DNA of 64,000 nt from the NCBI GenBank assembly GCA_036365145.1, contig JAEOAD010000015.1, positions 12,517,501 through 12,581,500 of the forward strand, given 5' to 3'. The position numbers and the translations under genes were made by a program. The DNA is from Orientallactaga sibirica (lineage: Eukaryota > Chordata > Mammalia > Rodentia > Dipodidae). Shown here piece by piece: positions 32,831-43,915 of the stretch (position 1 is the stretch's first letter; each line of letters starts with the position of its first letter). The notes under the pieces are model-generated. The model was not told the DNA's origin. It did no database searches and saw only the letters and a list, made by a program, of their open reading frames with translations.

Positions 32831-34249
32831 GATTTGAAATATCTGAGGAGGAAAACAACTGATGGTGTGTAAACAGAGCACCAGAGCAAACATTTGTTCT
32901 TTATACTAGTTGTATGTGGAAGGACACGAAACAGTTAAGTGAAGAGAAGGAAAATCAAATCACTGATCCAGGTTCTAGAGGATCTTGTACCACACTTTTA
33001 AATTGTATTAGTTATGTTTTTCCTAAACGTAACTTGGTAGGCATATCTGCTTCCAGGCCTCTCTAACATTAGGAATTTGATTCTTAAGTGGGTCCAAGAT
33101 AATTTGATCTAAGCAAAATGATATAATAGCTTCCTGCTTGTTTTCTGCCCTCAAACTGGCATTTACTACAGTCAGTGAGAATCACTGGGTTTGAGGAGAG
33201 AAATGGCCTGGAATAATTAGAGAAGTTTTATAAACTTGAGCAACTATTTCATTAAATGTTTGGTTTCTGCTAACAACTATAGCTGGGCAGAAAATCCTTC
33301 ACTCCAGTATTTTATTTTGTTGAATAGATAGGTGTCAAGTAGAAATTTCTTTATGCAAATGTTATTGCTCTGGTTACTAATTTTAGTAAATTCAATCTGC
33401 AGTACATATTATTTTAAAAGCAAGCAGTAAATAAAGTGGATATTGACTACCTGTCATTTGTTTTTGTGCATAAAAGATGTGGCTATTAGGTAGATAGCAG
33501 TGATTTATTTACTCTGGTCACAAGCCAGGCAGAGATATTTAAATTCTACTCTTAGAAATCAGAATTATCTAACCATTCACAAGCTCCTACAATAAAATAT
33601 TTATCACGACCCATTAATCCATTAGGACTTATTTTCCACCCCATCCTTTCACTAGCACCTTGCTTTGAACATAGTCAGGTTTGGCTGGGATATTTCCTTT
33701 TATCGTATATCATAATTACAGGATGGGATGCACCAAAGCTGGCTTCCAAAATCCCTGCACTCTGCTTGAACTTGGTACAAAGAAATTCAGCTAGCTATTC
33801 CAGGCTGGGACTTATCCAGCTTCAAGACCAGAGATTGTACTAGGATCAAGGAAAACCAAATGTTTAGGAACAGAAACAGCAAGACACCAGGGAAAAATAT
33901 CAGTATATAGCACTATCTCACAGAGATTTAAAAATGGATTTGAAATGTGACCATTACTATGCTGGTGGCCTGAAGTGCAAGGTCAATGTAGCTACTCCTG
34001 CCACACCCTCTTATCCCTAGCTCCCACTGCAACCCTTCTGCCTTCCACTTTGCTGTAAGGTCTTGAAGCCGTCTTTTGAAATACCTATCTCCTTGTAAAT
34101 GAAGCCCCTGGATTGTTTCTCAGGCCTGAATCATACCAACACATAATTGCAGCCTCCCATTCAGCAGCAAATGACATTTATTCAGAAATATTTATATTGA
34201 AATAATATGGTGTAAATAGAAACCACACCAAACCTTACCTTTAAATTTT
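32831..34249. other. Repeat-poor block, candidate regulatory DNA at 33200-33640
   Basis: No repeats or exon. 33200-33640 is AT-rich but not simple-sequence and holds an ATGCAAAT octamer at 33353-33360 (POU/OCT type) followed by GTTATTG, plus several TAATT/ATTAA cores. Conservation untested. Confidence 0.4.
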
Positions 34250-34470
34250 ATCTTTCTTTTTTCCCCATTTTTGACATTGTTATACATTTTTATAATGTAT
34301 TTTGATCTTATTCCCCCAATTACTCTTTTGTCCCCCCTTTCTTTGTTCCCATTACTCCCCATCTTAGTTTCACGCCACTTTTAACCCACTGAGTTCAACT
34401 AGGGTTGATTATACGATCATGGGTACTGGAGGCTACACCACTGACAATCCTGGTATTTTACACTCCCCAA
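34250..34470 (-). mobile_element. Rodent L1 (Lx-like) 3' fragment, probable
   Basis: Pyrimidine-rich run TTTTTCCCCATTTTTGACATT, TTTTGATCTTATTCCCCC, TCCCATTACTCCCCATCTTAG, then AACTAGGGTTGATTATACGA and GGCTACACCACTGACAATCC, an order I associate with rodent L1 3' sequence read in reverse. Moderate confidence. Confidence 0.5.
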
Positions 34471-35261
34471 AGTAGTTACTTTTGTACTACAAGAGGCAAG
34501 GAAACAAAAGATAAATACCCTAAAAATAAAAGGATTCATATTTATAAGAAAATTTGCCATCATACAATAAAATTTTCTTACTCTGTCTCAAAGTAAAACT
34601 CTAAAGCTTAAGCTAGTGTTAAAGAAAGTATCTTGTAAACTACAAAGCAGCACTCATATAGACCATTATCTTCATACTATGTTATAACACACTTTATTCT
34701 CTAGATTCTACAATCTAGAAAATAAAGGTCATGAAAGTAGGATGGGGACTATGATGTAAAAGGAATAGGTTCAGAGGGAAGAGTATGGGACATGAGGATA
34801 ATAGAGGGGTGAGTATGATCAAAGCATGTTATATCACATATGAAAATGTCAAAATGAGACATTATTTTGTGCCATCAATATATGATAATATAAGTGATAA
34901 GAAAAAGAGTCATTCATTAAGGCTACTCAAAATGGGAAATATAAATTTCACATTCTCCAAGAGGTTAGTCGACCTACTTCTATAGTCACACTAACCAAAC
35001 ATTGCAATAGAGACAAAACCAAGTAGAGTGAGCAGACGCCTAGAGGAAATCAGCAGTAGCACTTAGGGAGGGGAAGCACTTGCAGAAATGCAATGTGCTA
35101 GGAGATGTCATAAATAACTTCATATTTCCTTGGACCCTTTCAACTTAGAGAATATATTTAATTTTTTAATATATATTATATAATATAATTACAATATATT
35201 ACAATAACAAATTATTATAATATAGTCAATGCTTTTAAATGATGTGATATAATTATCTTTT
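34471..35261. other. Unique AT-rich sequence
   Basis: No element recognised; a TATATTATATAATATAATTA run lies near 35170-35220. Confidence 0.5.
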
Positions 35262-35630
35262 GTTTGTGTATGTGTGTGGTGTGCATGTGTATGTATGTCG
35301 TGTTTGTTTGCACGTGTGTGCATGTGTGTGGATGTACATCTACATGTGTGCATGTGCATGTGGAGACCAGAGGTTAACATCAAGGGTTTTCCTGTAGTGT
35401 TTCTCTACTTTCTTTTTGTTATAAAGGTTCTCTTTTAGTGAATCCAAATCTCACCACTTTGGCTAGACAAACTAGCCAGCAAGCCTCAGAGATTTTTCTG
35501 TCTCCCCAGCACTTCAGTTGGAGGTGTATACCACTATGCCTGGCATTTTCTATGAGTTGTGCGGATCTGAACTCTGATCCCCTTTCATGTGCAACAAGTA
35601 ATCTACCCACTAACCCATCTCCTCAGTCCT
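35262..35630 (-). repeat. B4/RSINE-like composite SINE with TG-rich tail
   Basis: TGTG/CATG-rich stretch at 35262-35360 is its degenerate tail, followed by GGAGACCAGAGGTTAACATC, CAAACTAGCCAGCAAGCCTC, TATACCACTATGCCTGGC, TCTGAACTCTGATCCCC and the reverse head AACCCATCTCCTCAGTCCT. Same family as 48835-49190. Confidence 0.75.
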
Positions 35631-35632
35631 CT

Positions 35633-35826
35633 TTTTATTTTTATTTTACCTGGTTTTTATTTTTGTTCTTGTTTTTGTTGTTTTGAGGTAGGGTATCACT
35701 CTAGCCCAGGCTGACCTGGAATTCACTATGTAGTCTCAGTCTCAGGTTGGCCTCGAACTCACAGTGGTCCTCCTACCTCTGCTTCCTAAATGCTGGGATT
35801 AAAGGCATGTGCCACCATACCTGGCT
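35633..35826 (-). repeat. B1 SINE
   Basis: T-rich tail, GAGGTAGGGTATCACTCTAG, GGCCTCGAACTCACAGTGG, GCTGGGATTAAAGGCATGTG, CACCATACCTGGC. Contains a small internal duplication of GTCTCA. It abuts the B4-like SINE. Confidence 0.93.
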
Positions 35827-36869
35827 CTTTATTTTTTAACTGACATGTTATAATTTCAAATAATTATGGAGCAAAATATGATGCTGACATCATGTGTGTG
35901 TGTGTGTGTGTGTGTGTGTTGTACATTGCAAATGGGGTATCATTTTCAAAACTGAACATTCATTGTAAAGGAATGTCAAAAGCACCTTATAAGTGAGAAA
36001 ACAGGATTGCAATTAAGCGACATTTTCCTTGTTTTCTCATGTATCAAGGCAGCTTATCCAAAACATTTCTATCAGGTCACCTACATTTACTAAGATTCAT
36101 TGGTAACATCACACAGGAGCAGATGTAAGATTAGATTTATAACATCAACTGTTGCTTATAATGTTTGAAGACTGAAGTAACACTAAATGAAAATATAACT
36201 GTTCATTGAAGCAAATTACCATGTGTCACTCAATTCAATTAATGTCATTAAAATTCAGTTTTTTTTTTAAGTTAACAGGTTTAGTTTGCTAGATAGATAG
36301 TGATCATCCAGCAGGAGTTTGGGCTGAGCCCCTGAGGTCAGACAGGTAAAGAAATGATCTTCAGGCTCTTCCACATCCCCCCCAGATAAAGACACAGCCT
36401 CTCAATCATCAGTAATTTGTCAGAGTGATTCTGGATTCTCTCAAAGGAAGTTACAGGACTTCCTGTGAGAGGAAATTCAATTAATGCATGGATAAAAGGC
36501 AATGCGATAATTGGTAAGCCTAAAATTATACTGTCAGTTGTAAAGGTGTATGTCAAGATAAGATGCAGTTAGGAGTGTAGGGCATCACTAGGGTGTTCTC
36601 TGTCATCGTTTATGGCCAGACTTGATTCAGAAGAGCTTTCGAATTATCTTCTCAGGATTATTCTCAAATGTAGATGTTGAACCTAAAAGAGAAAGTAATA
36701 AGCAACATCTGAATCAATGTGTGTTAGTGGTGCTTTGTGAAAAATAAATGAACAAACATACTAAGCCATCATCCCAAACAGTTATCATTGAATATACTAT
36801 TCAGTTTACCTTACTTGGTGTGATAGAATTTATTATGCATGACTAAGAGAGTGAAAGTTAATAATTTCT
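35827..36869. other. Unique; (TG)n at 35893-35919; GATA-containing block at 36290-36720
   Basis: A 13-14 unit TG microsatellite, then unique sequence. 36290-36720 is repeat-free and has AGATAAGA (GATA type) at 36556-36563 and TTCAATTAATGC at about 36475. Regulatory role is only a possibility. Confidence 0.45.
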
Positions 36870-36985
36870 AGGCAAGGAAGCACACACCTGTTATACCATA
36901 CTCAGGAGGCTAAGGCAGGAGTGTTACAAGTTTAAGCCAAGGTAGGCTTCTGTAGTGAGGCCCTATGTCACAGAAATAAAACATT
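36870..36985 (+). repeat. B1-like SINE, old and diverged
   Basis: GGCAAGGAAGCACACACCTG head, TACTCAGGAGGCTAAGGCAG, AAGTTTAAGCCAAGGTAGGC, AGTGAGGCCCTATGTCACAG, AAATAAAAC tail. Confidence 0.65.
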
Positions 36986-36994
36986 AATAATTAT

Positions 36995-37520
36995 TGGTTA
37001 CTTACTAGTGATAGCATTAAGCTTAATATTTGTTAATACCTTTAAACATCACAACTCTATCGGACAGGTGTTTACCTTTGCTGGGACAAAACATGAGAAC
37101 AAAAGCACCAAAGGGAAAGAAAGAGTTAATTTGTTTATTTTGGCTTACAGTGTTGAGGGGAAGCTTAATGATGGCAGGGGAAAGCATGGCACAAGTAGAG
37201 GCTGGGCATCACTTCTTGTTGCCACAGATGGACGACAGCAGTAAGAGGGTGAGCTTAGCTCATCCAAGGAGGAGCTGACTATAACATCCCTAATTCCACC
37301 TTCAGAAACATACCTTCTCAAGGTAAAAGGTTCACCATGAGTTGGAGGCCACCCTGAGATTACTTCAAAAAATCAGAAGGTTCTGCCTCTTAATTGCCCC
37401 CATCTGGGTACTAAACAATCAAAATGCATGAGTTTATGTGGGCATCTGATTCAAACCACCACAATAGGTATATTGTGTCCATTTTACAGGTGAGAACACT
37501 GAGATTCAGAAGAGAAGTCC
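36995..37520 (+). repeat. MIR SINE interrupted by an LTR
   Basis: The left half ends ...CTTTAAACATCACAACTCTAT at 37060 and the right half resumes ATAGGTATATTGTGTCCATT, TTACAGGTGAGAACACTGAG at 37464-37520. In MIR these two parts are contiguous, so the LTR at 37061-37463 inserted here. Confidence 0.65.
37061..37463 (-). mobile_element. MaLR-like LTR related to 16619-16967, containing a B1 scrap
   Basis: In reverse of the 16619 LTR: TTTATTTTGGCTTACAGTG, AGGGGAAGCTTAATGATGGC, ending CATCTGATTCAAACCACCACA. Between 37333 and 37364 it carries a B1-like piece (CACCATGAGTTGGAGGCC, ACCCTGAGATTAC). Confidence 0.75.
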
Positions 37521-39410
37521 ATTTTCATTTCTCTGCTGCTCTCTGATCCTTCCTGAATAGTAATCCATACTTCTTCCACAATGATCATACCACATAAGTG
37601 ACCCTAAAAGTAAAGAGAACATTTTCTGTCTAACAAAGTTTGTTAAGGATCACCTATGGTGATCCTTAAGACACAGAAACTCAGACTTTAGTGTGTTTTA
37701 CTTCTGAATATTTCTGTTTGCAACACTGTTTACTGAACTGCTCTCTAAAGGCCTTGTGTTGAATACATACGTGACCTTCCTGTCCATTTCTCTAGATGCT
37801 CTAAGATGGATTTTTTTTTGCCAATTGAAATGTTATTTACCTAACGAAGCATTTTATGCTTTTTGACAGGGGCTTCATAAGCACATGGATTATGTCACGT
37901 TTGTTATCTATCTCCTCTCCCACAAGTCCTGATAATGTAGACAATCAAACAATTAAAGTGGAACTATTTTTCAACTACTTCTCATCAGCAGCAAGTCACA
38001 CATGCCTAACCTGGCTAGACTGCACCATCTCACCCTCCAGTCTCAGCTTATCTGTAAAGCAGAGAGTCACAAGTCCCCTCACTTGCTTTAATTCATTGTT
38101 CATTTAATGACAGCAAAACCAGACACATCCTAATGCCTTCGTTCTCTGATACAGAACAGATGTTCATGCTTCTGGTTTCCAAGGGAAAGTGGCAACACTA
38201 AAGTGTTGAGTCCCTCAGTGCTTCCTGGTACACTGACTCTGCATGTCACAGAGATATTGTGCATGTCTCTGCCCTCACTGTCCATGCACATACACATACC
38301 CACATATGTGTATCTTCTTCTTGTTATACATACATGTTCCCACCCATCCTTTCCTCCACTGCTGGAGATAGGTAACAGGCTGTTGTCACAGCTCTAGTCT
38401 TTTCAGTTTTAGGTTCTTTTACCTGGCTTCACACTGCATTGTGTTGATTAAGCCCATGCCTAATTCCTATGCTACCTAAAGACTCCACATGTCAGCAGAT
38501 TCTGCAGACATTCCATTCATTCAGCAAATATTTTTGAAGGATTCTTGGGTTCAAGATCCAGTTTAACTATCAACAACAAATATGATGAAAAAGAAACTGC
38601 TATTTTCAATCAGTACAATAGGGGATTGCTTGCTTCTTACAACTTCAGTTTTTCAACCTATAGTGACAGAGGAAATAGAAGGAAGGCTGGATGCAGCACT
38701 TTTGCTCCTTTTAAGCTTATTATTTCCCACACCCATACTTACCTTTACAAGCATTCCTCTTCCTACACATGAGAATAATGGCTATTTAAACTGCAGTTTC
38801 TTGTCAACACTATAAATGTCAGTGCAGACAACTGACTGGAGATATCTTATCTTCCTGAAATCTGAAATAATTTGGTAGAGTCCAATATATATCATAGGCA
38901 TCAGACCTTTTAATGGCCAGTGTTTGTAGTCTAATTAACAATTATTTATATATAAAAACATAATATGTTTTATATCAGTTTGCTTCATCCTCAAAGAATT
39001 AACTAATGTATTTTAGTTGTGTGCATTGACAAAATAAATTTATTCAATACATTAAAATTACACCTGGCTTTAGAATATGGGAGGAACAGTTAATAAGAAA
39101 ATATTCTTCCCACTTTAATTTTAGTTAACTAATGTAACCTATATGCAGAGGAAAGTTGGGTTAGTTGTTTCAATACTAGGGTAATTCCAGGCTCATGAAT
39201 CCAAATTGGTGTGTATATTGGTAGTATACAGATAACAGAAGTGAAAAGTAGGGTCTTTTCTTCAGATTTCCTGGCATGAGAATATCAGAGTTGACAGCAT
39301 GGGCTGTTCCCTTCTTCAGGGACAATTATGAGCTCTCCAGGACCATCCCTAGCAGTTTCAGAAACTGCCCCTAGAAAGAACCCATCTTCCTCACACCTTC
39401 TCAGGATATC
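37521..39410. other. Unique sequence, no gene seen
   Basis: No repeat assigned except a short L2-like reverse tail (CATTCATTCAGCAAATATTT) at 38514. The 83-codon (37856) and overlapping 75-77 codon (38545-38815) frames have no recognisable domain. Confidence 0.5.
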
Positions 39411-39412
39411 TG

Positions 39413-39600
39413 GATAAGATAATAACAAGTAGAAAAGGGGAGGAGAAGCGGCAGGAAAACAAGGCGAGGGAGGGGATGAGGATGACAAAGAGATGGGAAG
39501 ACTGGCAGAATGGGGAAGAAGAGGAAAAATAGAAGGGAGAGAAAAGGGAAGATAAGTAGGAGGAAGACAAGGAACAGAGCAGGGAAACACCTGGAAGATG
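39413..39600. repeat. Purine-rich (GA) low-complexity tract
   Basis: Long AGGAGAAG/GGGAAGA-type stretch on the plus strand. It produces artificial Ser/Pro/Leu-rich frames on the minus strand. Confidence 0.85.
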
Positions 39601-39619
39601 GATTGAGATGATTTCTGAA

Positions 39620-39890
39620 GTCTTTTCTGTTTTGTTGTTGTTGTTGTTGTTGTTTTTTGTTGTTGTTGTTGTTTAGAGAGAACAAGAGTGCATGTGAGAG
39701 AGGAGAAATATAGAATTGGTACACCAGGTCCTCAGCCACTGCAATTGAACTCCAGATGCTTGTGCCACCTAGTAGGCACGGGCCACCTTGCACTTGCCTC
39801 ACCTTTGTGTGCCTGGCTAACTGGAATCTGGAGAGTAGAACATGAGTCCTTAGTCTAAGCACCTTAACTGCTAAGCCATCTCTCCAGCCC
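39620..39890 (-). repeat. B2-like SINE, long variant; (TTG)n tail
   Basis: Tail is a TTG microsatellite (39630-39673). Then AGCCACTGCAATTGAACTCC, the extra block CACCTAGTAGGCACGGGCC with CTTGCACTTGCCTCACC, and the end GCTAAGCCATCTCTCCAGCCC. Same insert as 9041-9280. Confidence 0.9.
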
Positions 39891-40399
39891 AGAACTGAGC
39901 CAGAACACACATTCTGGACCTGCAGCCTCTTGCTCTCACCATGCTTCTTCCACTGGATCCTACATTCATTAGAGGCAAAAACAGTGTGAGTCCCAAACGT
40001 CAGCAAACATGTTAATTATTTAATTTTTGACATCATTCAAAGTCTTGATTTATTTCTAGACTTTCTCCTTTAAAATTATACTTTCATAATGTTTTCTGAC
40101 AAATTCTAATTGTTGAATGGAGAAACTGATAAGATTTATGAGCTGTAATTAGGATTAAGAGGCTTTACTCTTTGGTGGACACAACAACTCTGCAAATCCT
40201 AGATGCGTGTTAGTGACAGAAAAATTACTAGTCCAAATCTAACTTGTACTCACAAATATTCTGTATTTTACATTTTAAAGAAAAGATGCCCAGCTCTGTG
40301 TTTCATTTCTATTTCTCTACATGTAGTTTTGAACTACAACATTCAAACTCTGTGGGGACTGATGCATCTGTTGACCCTCTCTGTTAATGTATTGTGCCT
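39891..40399. other. Unassigned sequence
   Basis: No element or gene recognised. Confidence 0.45.
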
Positions 40400-40790
40400 C
40401 CATGGACACACCCAGGGGGCACATCATTCAACTTGCTTTGTTATCACCACCTCATGTTCTTACAAAACTTCATGCAGTTCCCAGGCTTTTCTCTACCTGG
40501 ACTGCCTGCCTCAAGCCCACATACTCAGTTTTCAAGACTTGGCACATAATGTCACTCCAAAGTTCCATTCATCCTTTTGTGCCCCTAATATTTCAAAGAT
40601 AAATTCTGAGGAAGCAATAACAAAAATTCTATTGTACTTATTTGTTTATATACTTTTGTCTCTTACACAAGACCTTGAGGTAGATTTGTATATCTGTTGT
40701 ATTATATATTTCTAAGTTGCTTCTACATACTGAGCTAAGCATAAATAAGCCTACTAAGTAGATGATAAAGAAATGCTGCTAGAAAACTAA
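40400..40790 (+). repeat. L2 LINE 3' region, diverged
   Basis: TTCCCAGGCTTTTCTCTACC, GTTTTCAAGACTTGGCACAT, GTCACTCCAAAGTTCC, TGTACTTATTTGTTTATATAC, CAAGACCTTGAGGTAGATT, and CTACTAAGTAGATGATAAAG follow the L2 3' order. The 170-codon plus frame at 40203-40715 runs through it without known homology. Confidence 0.55.
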
Positions 40791-40859
40791 AGGCACTGGT
40801 GTTTTTGTAATTAAATTGTTGTTTTAGATGATCATGTCTAAGTAAAAAAATCCTTTATT

Positions 40860-41065
40860 GTCTACAAAAAAGAAGCAAGAAATAAAGGAAGAAAAGGTAC
40901 AAGAAGGGTAGGGAAGTAAAATAAAGGAGAGGAGAGGAGAGGAGAGGAGAAGAGATGAAAGCAGAGGAGAGGAGACATGAGAGGGGAGAGGAAGAGAGGA
41001 GAAATGGAATGGAAGGGAAGGGTGAAGGAAAAGAAAAATAAAATGGAGAGAAAGGGAAAATACAA
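40860..41065. repeat. GGAGA-type purine tract
   Basis: Several GGAGA units at about 40925-40950 inside a wider GA-rich stretch; yields an artificial Ser/Pro-rich minus frame. Confidence 0.9.
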
Positions 41066-42629
41066 GTTTACAAAGCTTCAAACAAAAGTTTTAGTCTGTC
41101 TAAACACATGCACATGGAGATAATAGTGCTGGATTTCTGTAAGATATCCTGGAAAATATACCAAGACACACCCAGAATAAACTCTAAAATCTAAAACAAA
41201 CTCATCAACTTCATCAGAAGAGAGCAAATGTGAGCACCTTGTTTTCTCTAAGTAAGAACTATTTTTAAATGGAAAACTTTAGAAGGGGAAGGAAGAAGGT
41301 AAGGTAAGTGAGTGAATAATGGCAAGAGATGCCTCCCATTATGAGGCTTGTGTCCACACTATCATCATGACAACCCAGTGTAAGACCCTGGGGTTTTTTT
41401 TTTTTTTTTTTTCACTGCTCTCATTGACATCTTTTTAACTTTAAGAAGTAAGATAACATATTTGTATCTTTCTCATTTGTTATTTCCTTAAAAATTCAGA
41501 TATTTCCATGTTTAAATATCTATTAACAAAAAAAAAAAAAAAAAAAAAAAAAACCTCTATAACCAGAAAAAAAAGTCAGAACTCTTTCTTGGGGTTGAGC
41601 TGAATTAATTTTACCCCCAGATAATACTAAGTAGAAGGTGATAATAGTCTCAGCTGATGACTTTGTTTATAGCTCTTCTGTCTCCAGAGAAAGACCACCT
41701 GCATACTTCTTATATCAACAACAGACTGAGCCCACTGAGGAGAGGCTCTGACCTGTGCTTGCAAATCTGTATGCCGTTACCAGCATTCTTATTTCAGGTT
41801 AGACCCTCTGCTGAAGTCTTTATTTAACTTGTTCAAGAATCTTAGAATGAGAAATATGATGAAATCCTTAAAAAAAACACACACACACACATTTTTGTAT
41901 AGCATATTAAGCCTAGGATAATCTCGTCCCTCCAAATTTAAAAATACATAAGTCCCTGAGCATGACAGAAGACCCATCTAGGAAGTAGAAGGCACCCTCT
42001 GTACAGCTCTGTAGGTCCTCCATGGAGGGGCTGAGGCTGGTCACATTGTTTGACATGAGGGTTAGCTTTTGATAGTAAAATTTCAGTTGCCAGGTGCCAG
42101 AAGCAATTTATCAGCTGCTCATAAAATAAAGATCAAAAAGCTCATTCGTCTCCTTGTGCATGTGGGATCTCAGAAGGCACACTCAGAGCCCTCCATCCTT
42201 TAAACAGCTCTCACTTAAAGAGCTTGATGTTTATAATAACAAGAAAAGTAGAAAGGGGTCAGGTCAAATTCTGCTGAATAGCAGGTGTTGTTTTAAGTTT
42301 TTTGTCCTCTTTTTTTTTCTTTAAAAAGTAACCTAAAAGAGTATTGAGTCATTGTAGTAGATGTTCCCATATGCACTTTTTAACATTTGCCAACAGAAAA
42401 TTTGGCCTAAAACCCAGAAAACAGAAGCCATTGGTCATGAAGTAAATTTCATGTTTGTTCCACAAAATTTTCAATATATTAAATTAACTAAATAGAATGA
42501 AACATTTAAGAATGTTACATGGTCTACAAATGATATTGTCTGAGGTGGATTATTCTTACAAAACTAATTTTGTGTGAATAGTTAATAACTAACACTACTT
42601 GTATGCATATAAAACATTTTTGTTGTTAT
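41066..42629. other. Unique; T run 41394-41412, A run 41527-41553; candidate block 41560-42300
   Basis: Two homopolymer runs on opposite strands bracket a short AT-rich piece, perhaps old retroposon tails. 41560-42300 is repeat-free with words such as AGATCAAAAA and CAGCTG (E-box). No exon seen. Confidence 0.4.
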
Positions 42630-42715
42630 TCTTTAGAGGAACAGTGACGAGTAGTAAAGTGACAGAGTCCTCAGGCCCAGGTCTTAGACTACAGAGTCAG
42701 TGTTCTCACCACTGG
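42630..42715 (+). repeat. MIR 3' end
   Basis: AGTAGTAAAGTGACAGAGTC, CAGGCCCAGGTCTTAGACTA, CAGAGTCAGTGTTCTCACCA match the MIR 3' portion. Confidence 0.6.
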
Positions 42716-42884
42716 GTCTCACTCTAGCCAATCTTACAGAATGCAGCTTTGAACTGATTGGACAACTCCTTGGTGCCTTATCACCTCTGCTCTTTCTATT
42801 TGGTTGAAAGTACCAAAACAAAGTTTTAGCTAGTTGAAAGCCAATGTAGGGGCAATAACTTAAATAAGAAATATTCATGTCATG

Positions 42885-43256
42885 ACATGGTTTGGATGAG
42901 TATGTCATTGAGAACCATGTGCTAAGCACTTGGCCTCCAAGTTGGCACTAATGGGAGATTGTGGAACCTTGAGATGGAGCTTGTGAGGGTACCCTTCAGA
43001 TTCTATTGTGTACCCTTGAAAGGGATTTTGGCACCTCACCCACTCAATCCTATTTGCTTCAACATGTAAGTGATTTTCACCCACCACATACTTCCAATCA
43101 TTGCCATCCAGCACGCCACCAGAAACCAAAAGGAATGAGGTCACTTGATCACAGACCAGAATCTCTTAAACTATTAAAAATGATCATTTTTCACTTTCAC
43201 TTTAAATATTAATTGTCTCAGCTATTTTGTTATAGATACTGAACACTAACTAATAC
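42885..43256 (+). mobile_element. MaLR-type solo LTR, diverged
   Basis: TGGTTTGGATGAGTATGTC start, AGCACTTGGCCTCCAAGTTG, GATTGTGGAACCTTGAGATG, AATTGTCTCAGCTATTTTG, ending ACTAACTAATAC. No adjoining internal region. Confidence 0.65.
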
Positions 43257-43700
43257 CCTAAAGTCTCAAGCATTAAATATTTTCTGATTTTGTTAAGCAA
43301 ATGGCATAATTTCATGTCAGGAATAGTATGTATTTTGTAGTGATTATATTTCCCATTTAGCATTAATTAGCCAAAAAATTGTTCTTAAATATAAAGATAT
43401 ATTCCATCATTGGTATTTCTTGTAGTTTTAGGTACTATCTTCTATATTTCTATATTCTTATCTTACTGTGCTATGCTCGTTTTTCTTCCTTTTCTCTCTT
43501 CTGTCTTCTCCTCCTCCTCTTCCTTCTTGTACTTCCTTTTATTATAATGAATCTCTAAATTCTTTTTGAATTGTGAAAAAGATGGAAGAAGTGGAAGGGC
43601 AAAAAAGAAGGAAGGAAAATAAATTATGAAGGCAGAATAGAGAAGAGAAAACTAAAAGGTAAAAATGAAAATAAACTGGAAACATCAGGATGAGAAAAAT
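43257..43700. repeat. Pyrimidine-rich then purine-rich low-complexity DNA (43485-43690)
   Basis: CT-rich 43485-43540 (CTCCTCCTCCTCTTCC) is followed after about 35 bp by GA-rich 43575-43690. Confidence 0.7.
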
Positions 43701-43710
43701 AAAATATTAA

Positions 43711-43905
43711 GCCGGGTGTGGTGGTGCACACCTTGAATCCCAGCACTTGGGAGGCAGAGGTAGGAGGATCGCCGTGAGTTCAAGGCCACCCTGAGACGAC
43801 ATAGTGAATTCCAGGTCAGCCTGGGCTAGAGCAAGACCCTACCTCAAAAAAACAAAACAAACAAACAAACAAAAAAAAAGAAAAAAAAACAAAAAAAAGA
43901 AAAAG
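43711..43905 (+). repeat. B1 SINE, young-looking, with TSD
   Basis: GCCGGGTGTGGTGGTGCACA head, GGCAGAGGTAGGAGGATCGC, GTGAGTTCAAGGCCACC, GACATAGTGAATTCCAGG, then an A-rich tail of CAAA units. Target duplication AAAATATTAA at 43701-43710 and 43906-43915. Confidence 0.96.
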
Positions 43906-43915
43906 AAAATATTAA

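Noticed and set aside
39401..40006. 201-codon minus-strand open frame, the longest in the window
   Set aside because: It runs through a B2-like SINE, its TTG-repeat tail (giving Asn/Gln runs) and a purine tract; no domain or codon pattern of a real gene.
40203..40715. 170-codon plus-strand open frame
   Set aside because: Lies in L2-like and unassigned DNA, with no recognisable protein similarity, splice context or conserved motif that I can see.
41394..41553. T run and A run on opposite sides of a short segment as a processed pseudogene
   Set aside because: The enclosed 115 bp is AT-rich with no gene similarity and no target duplication found.
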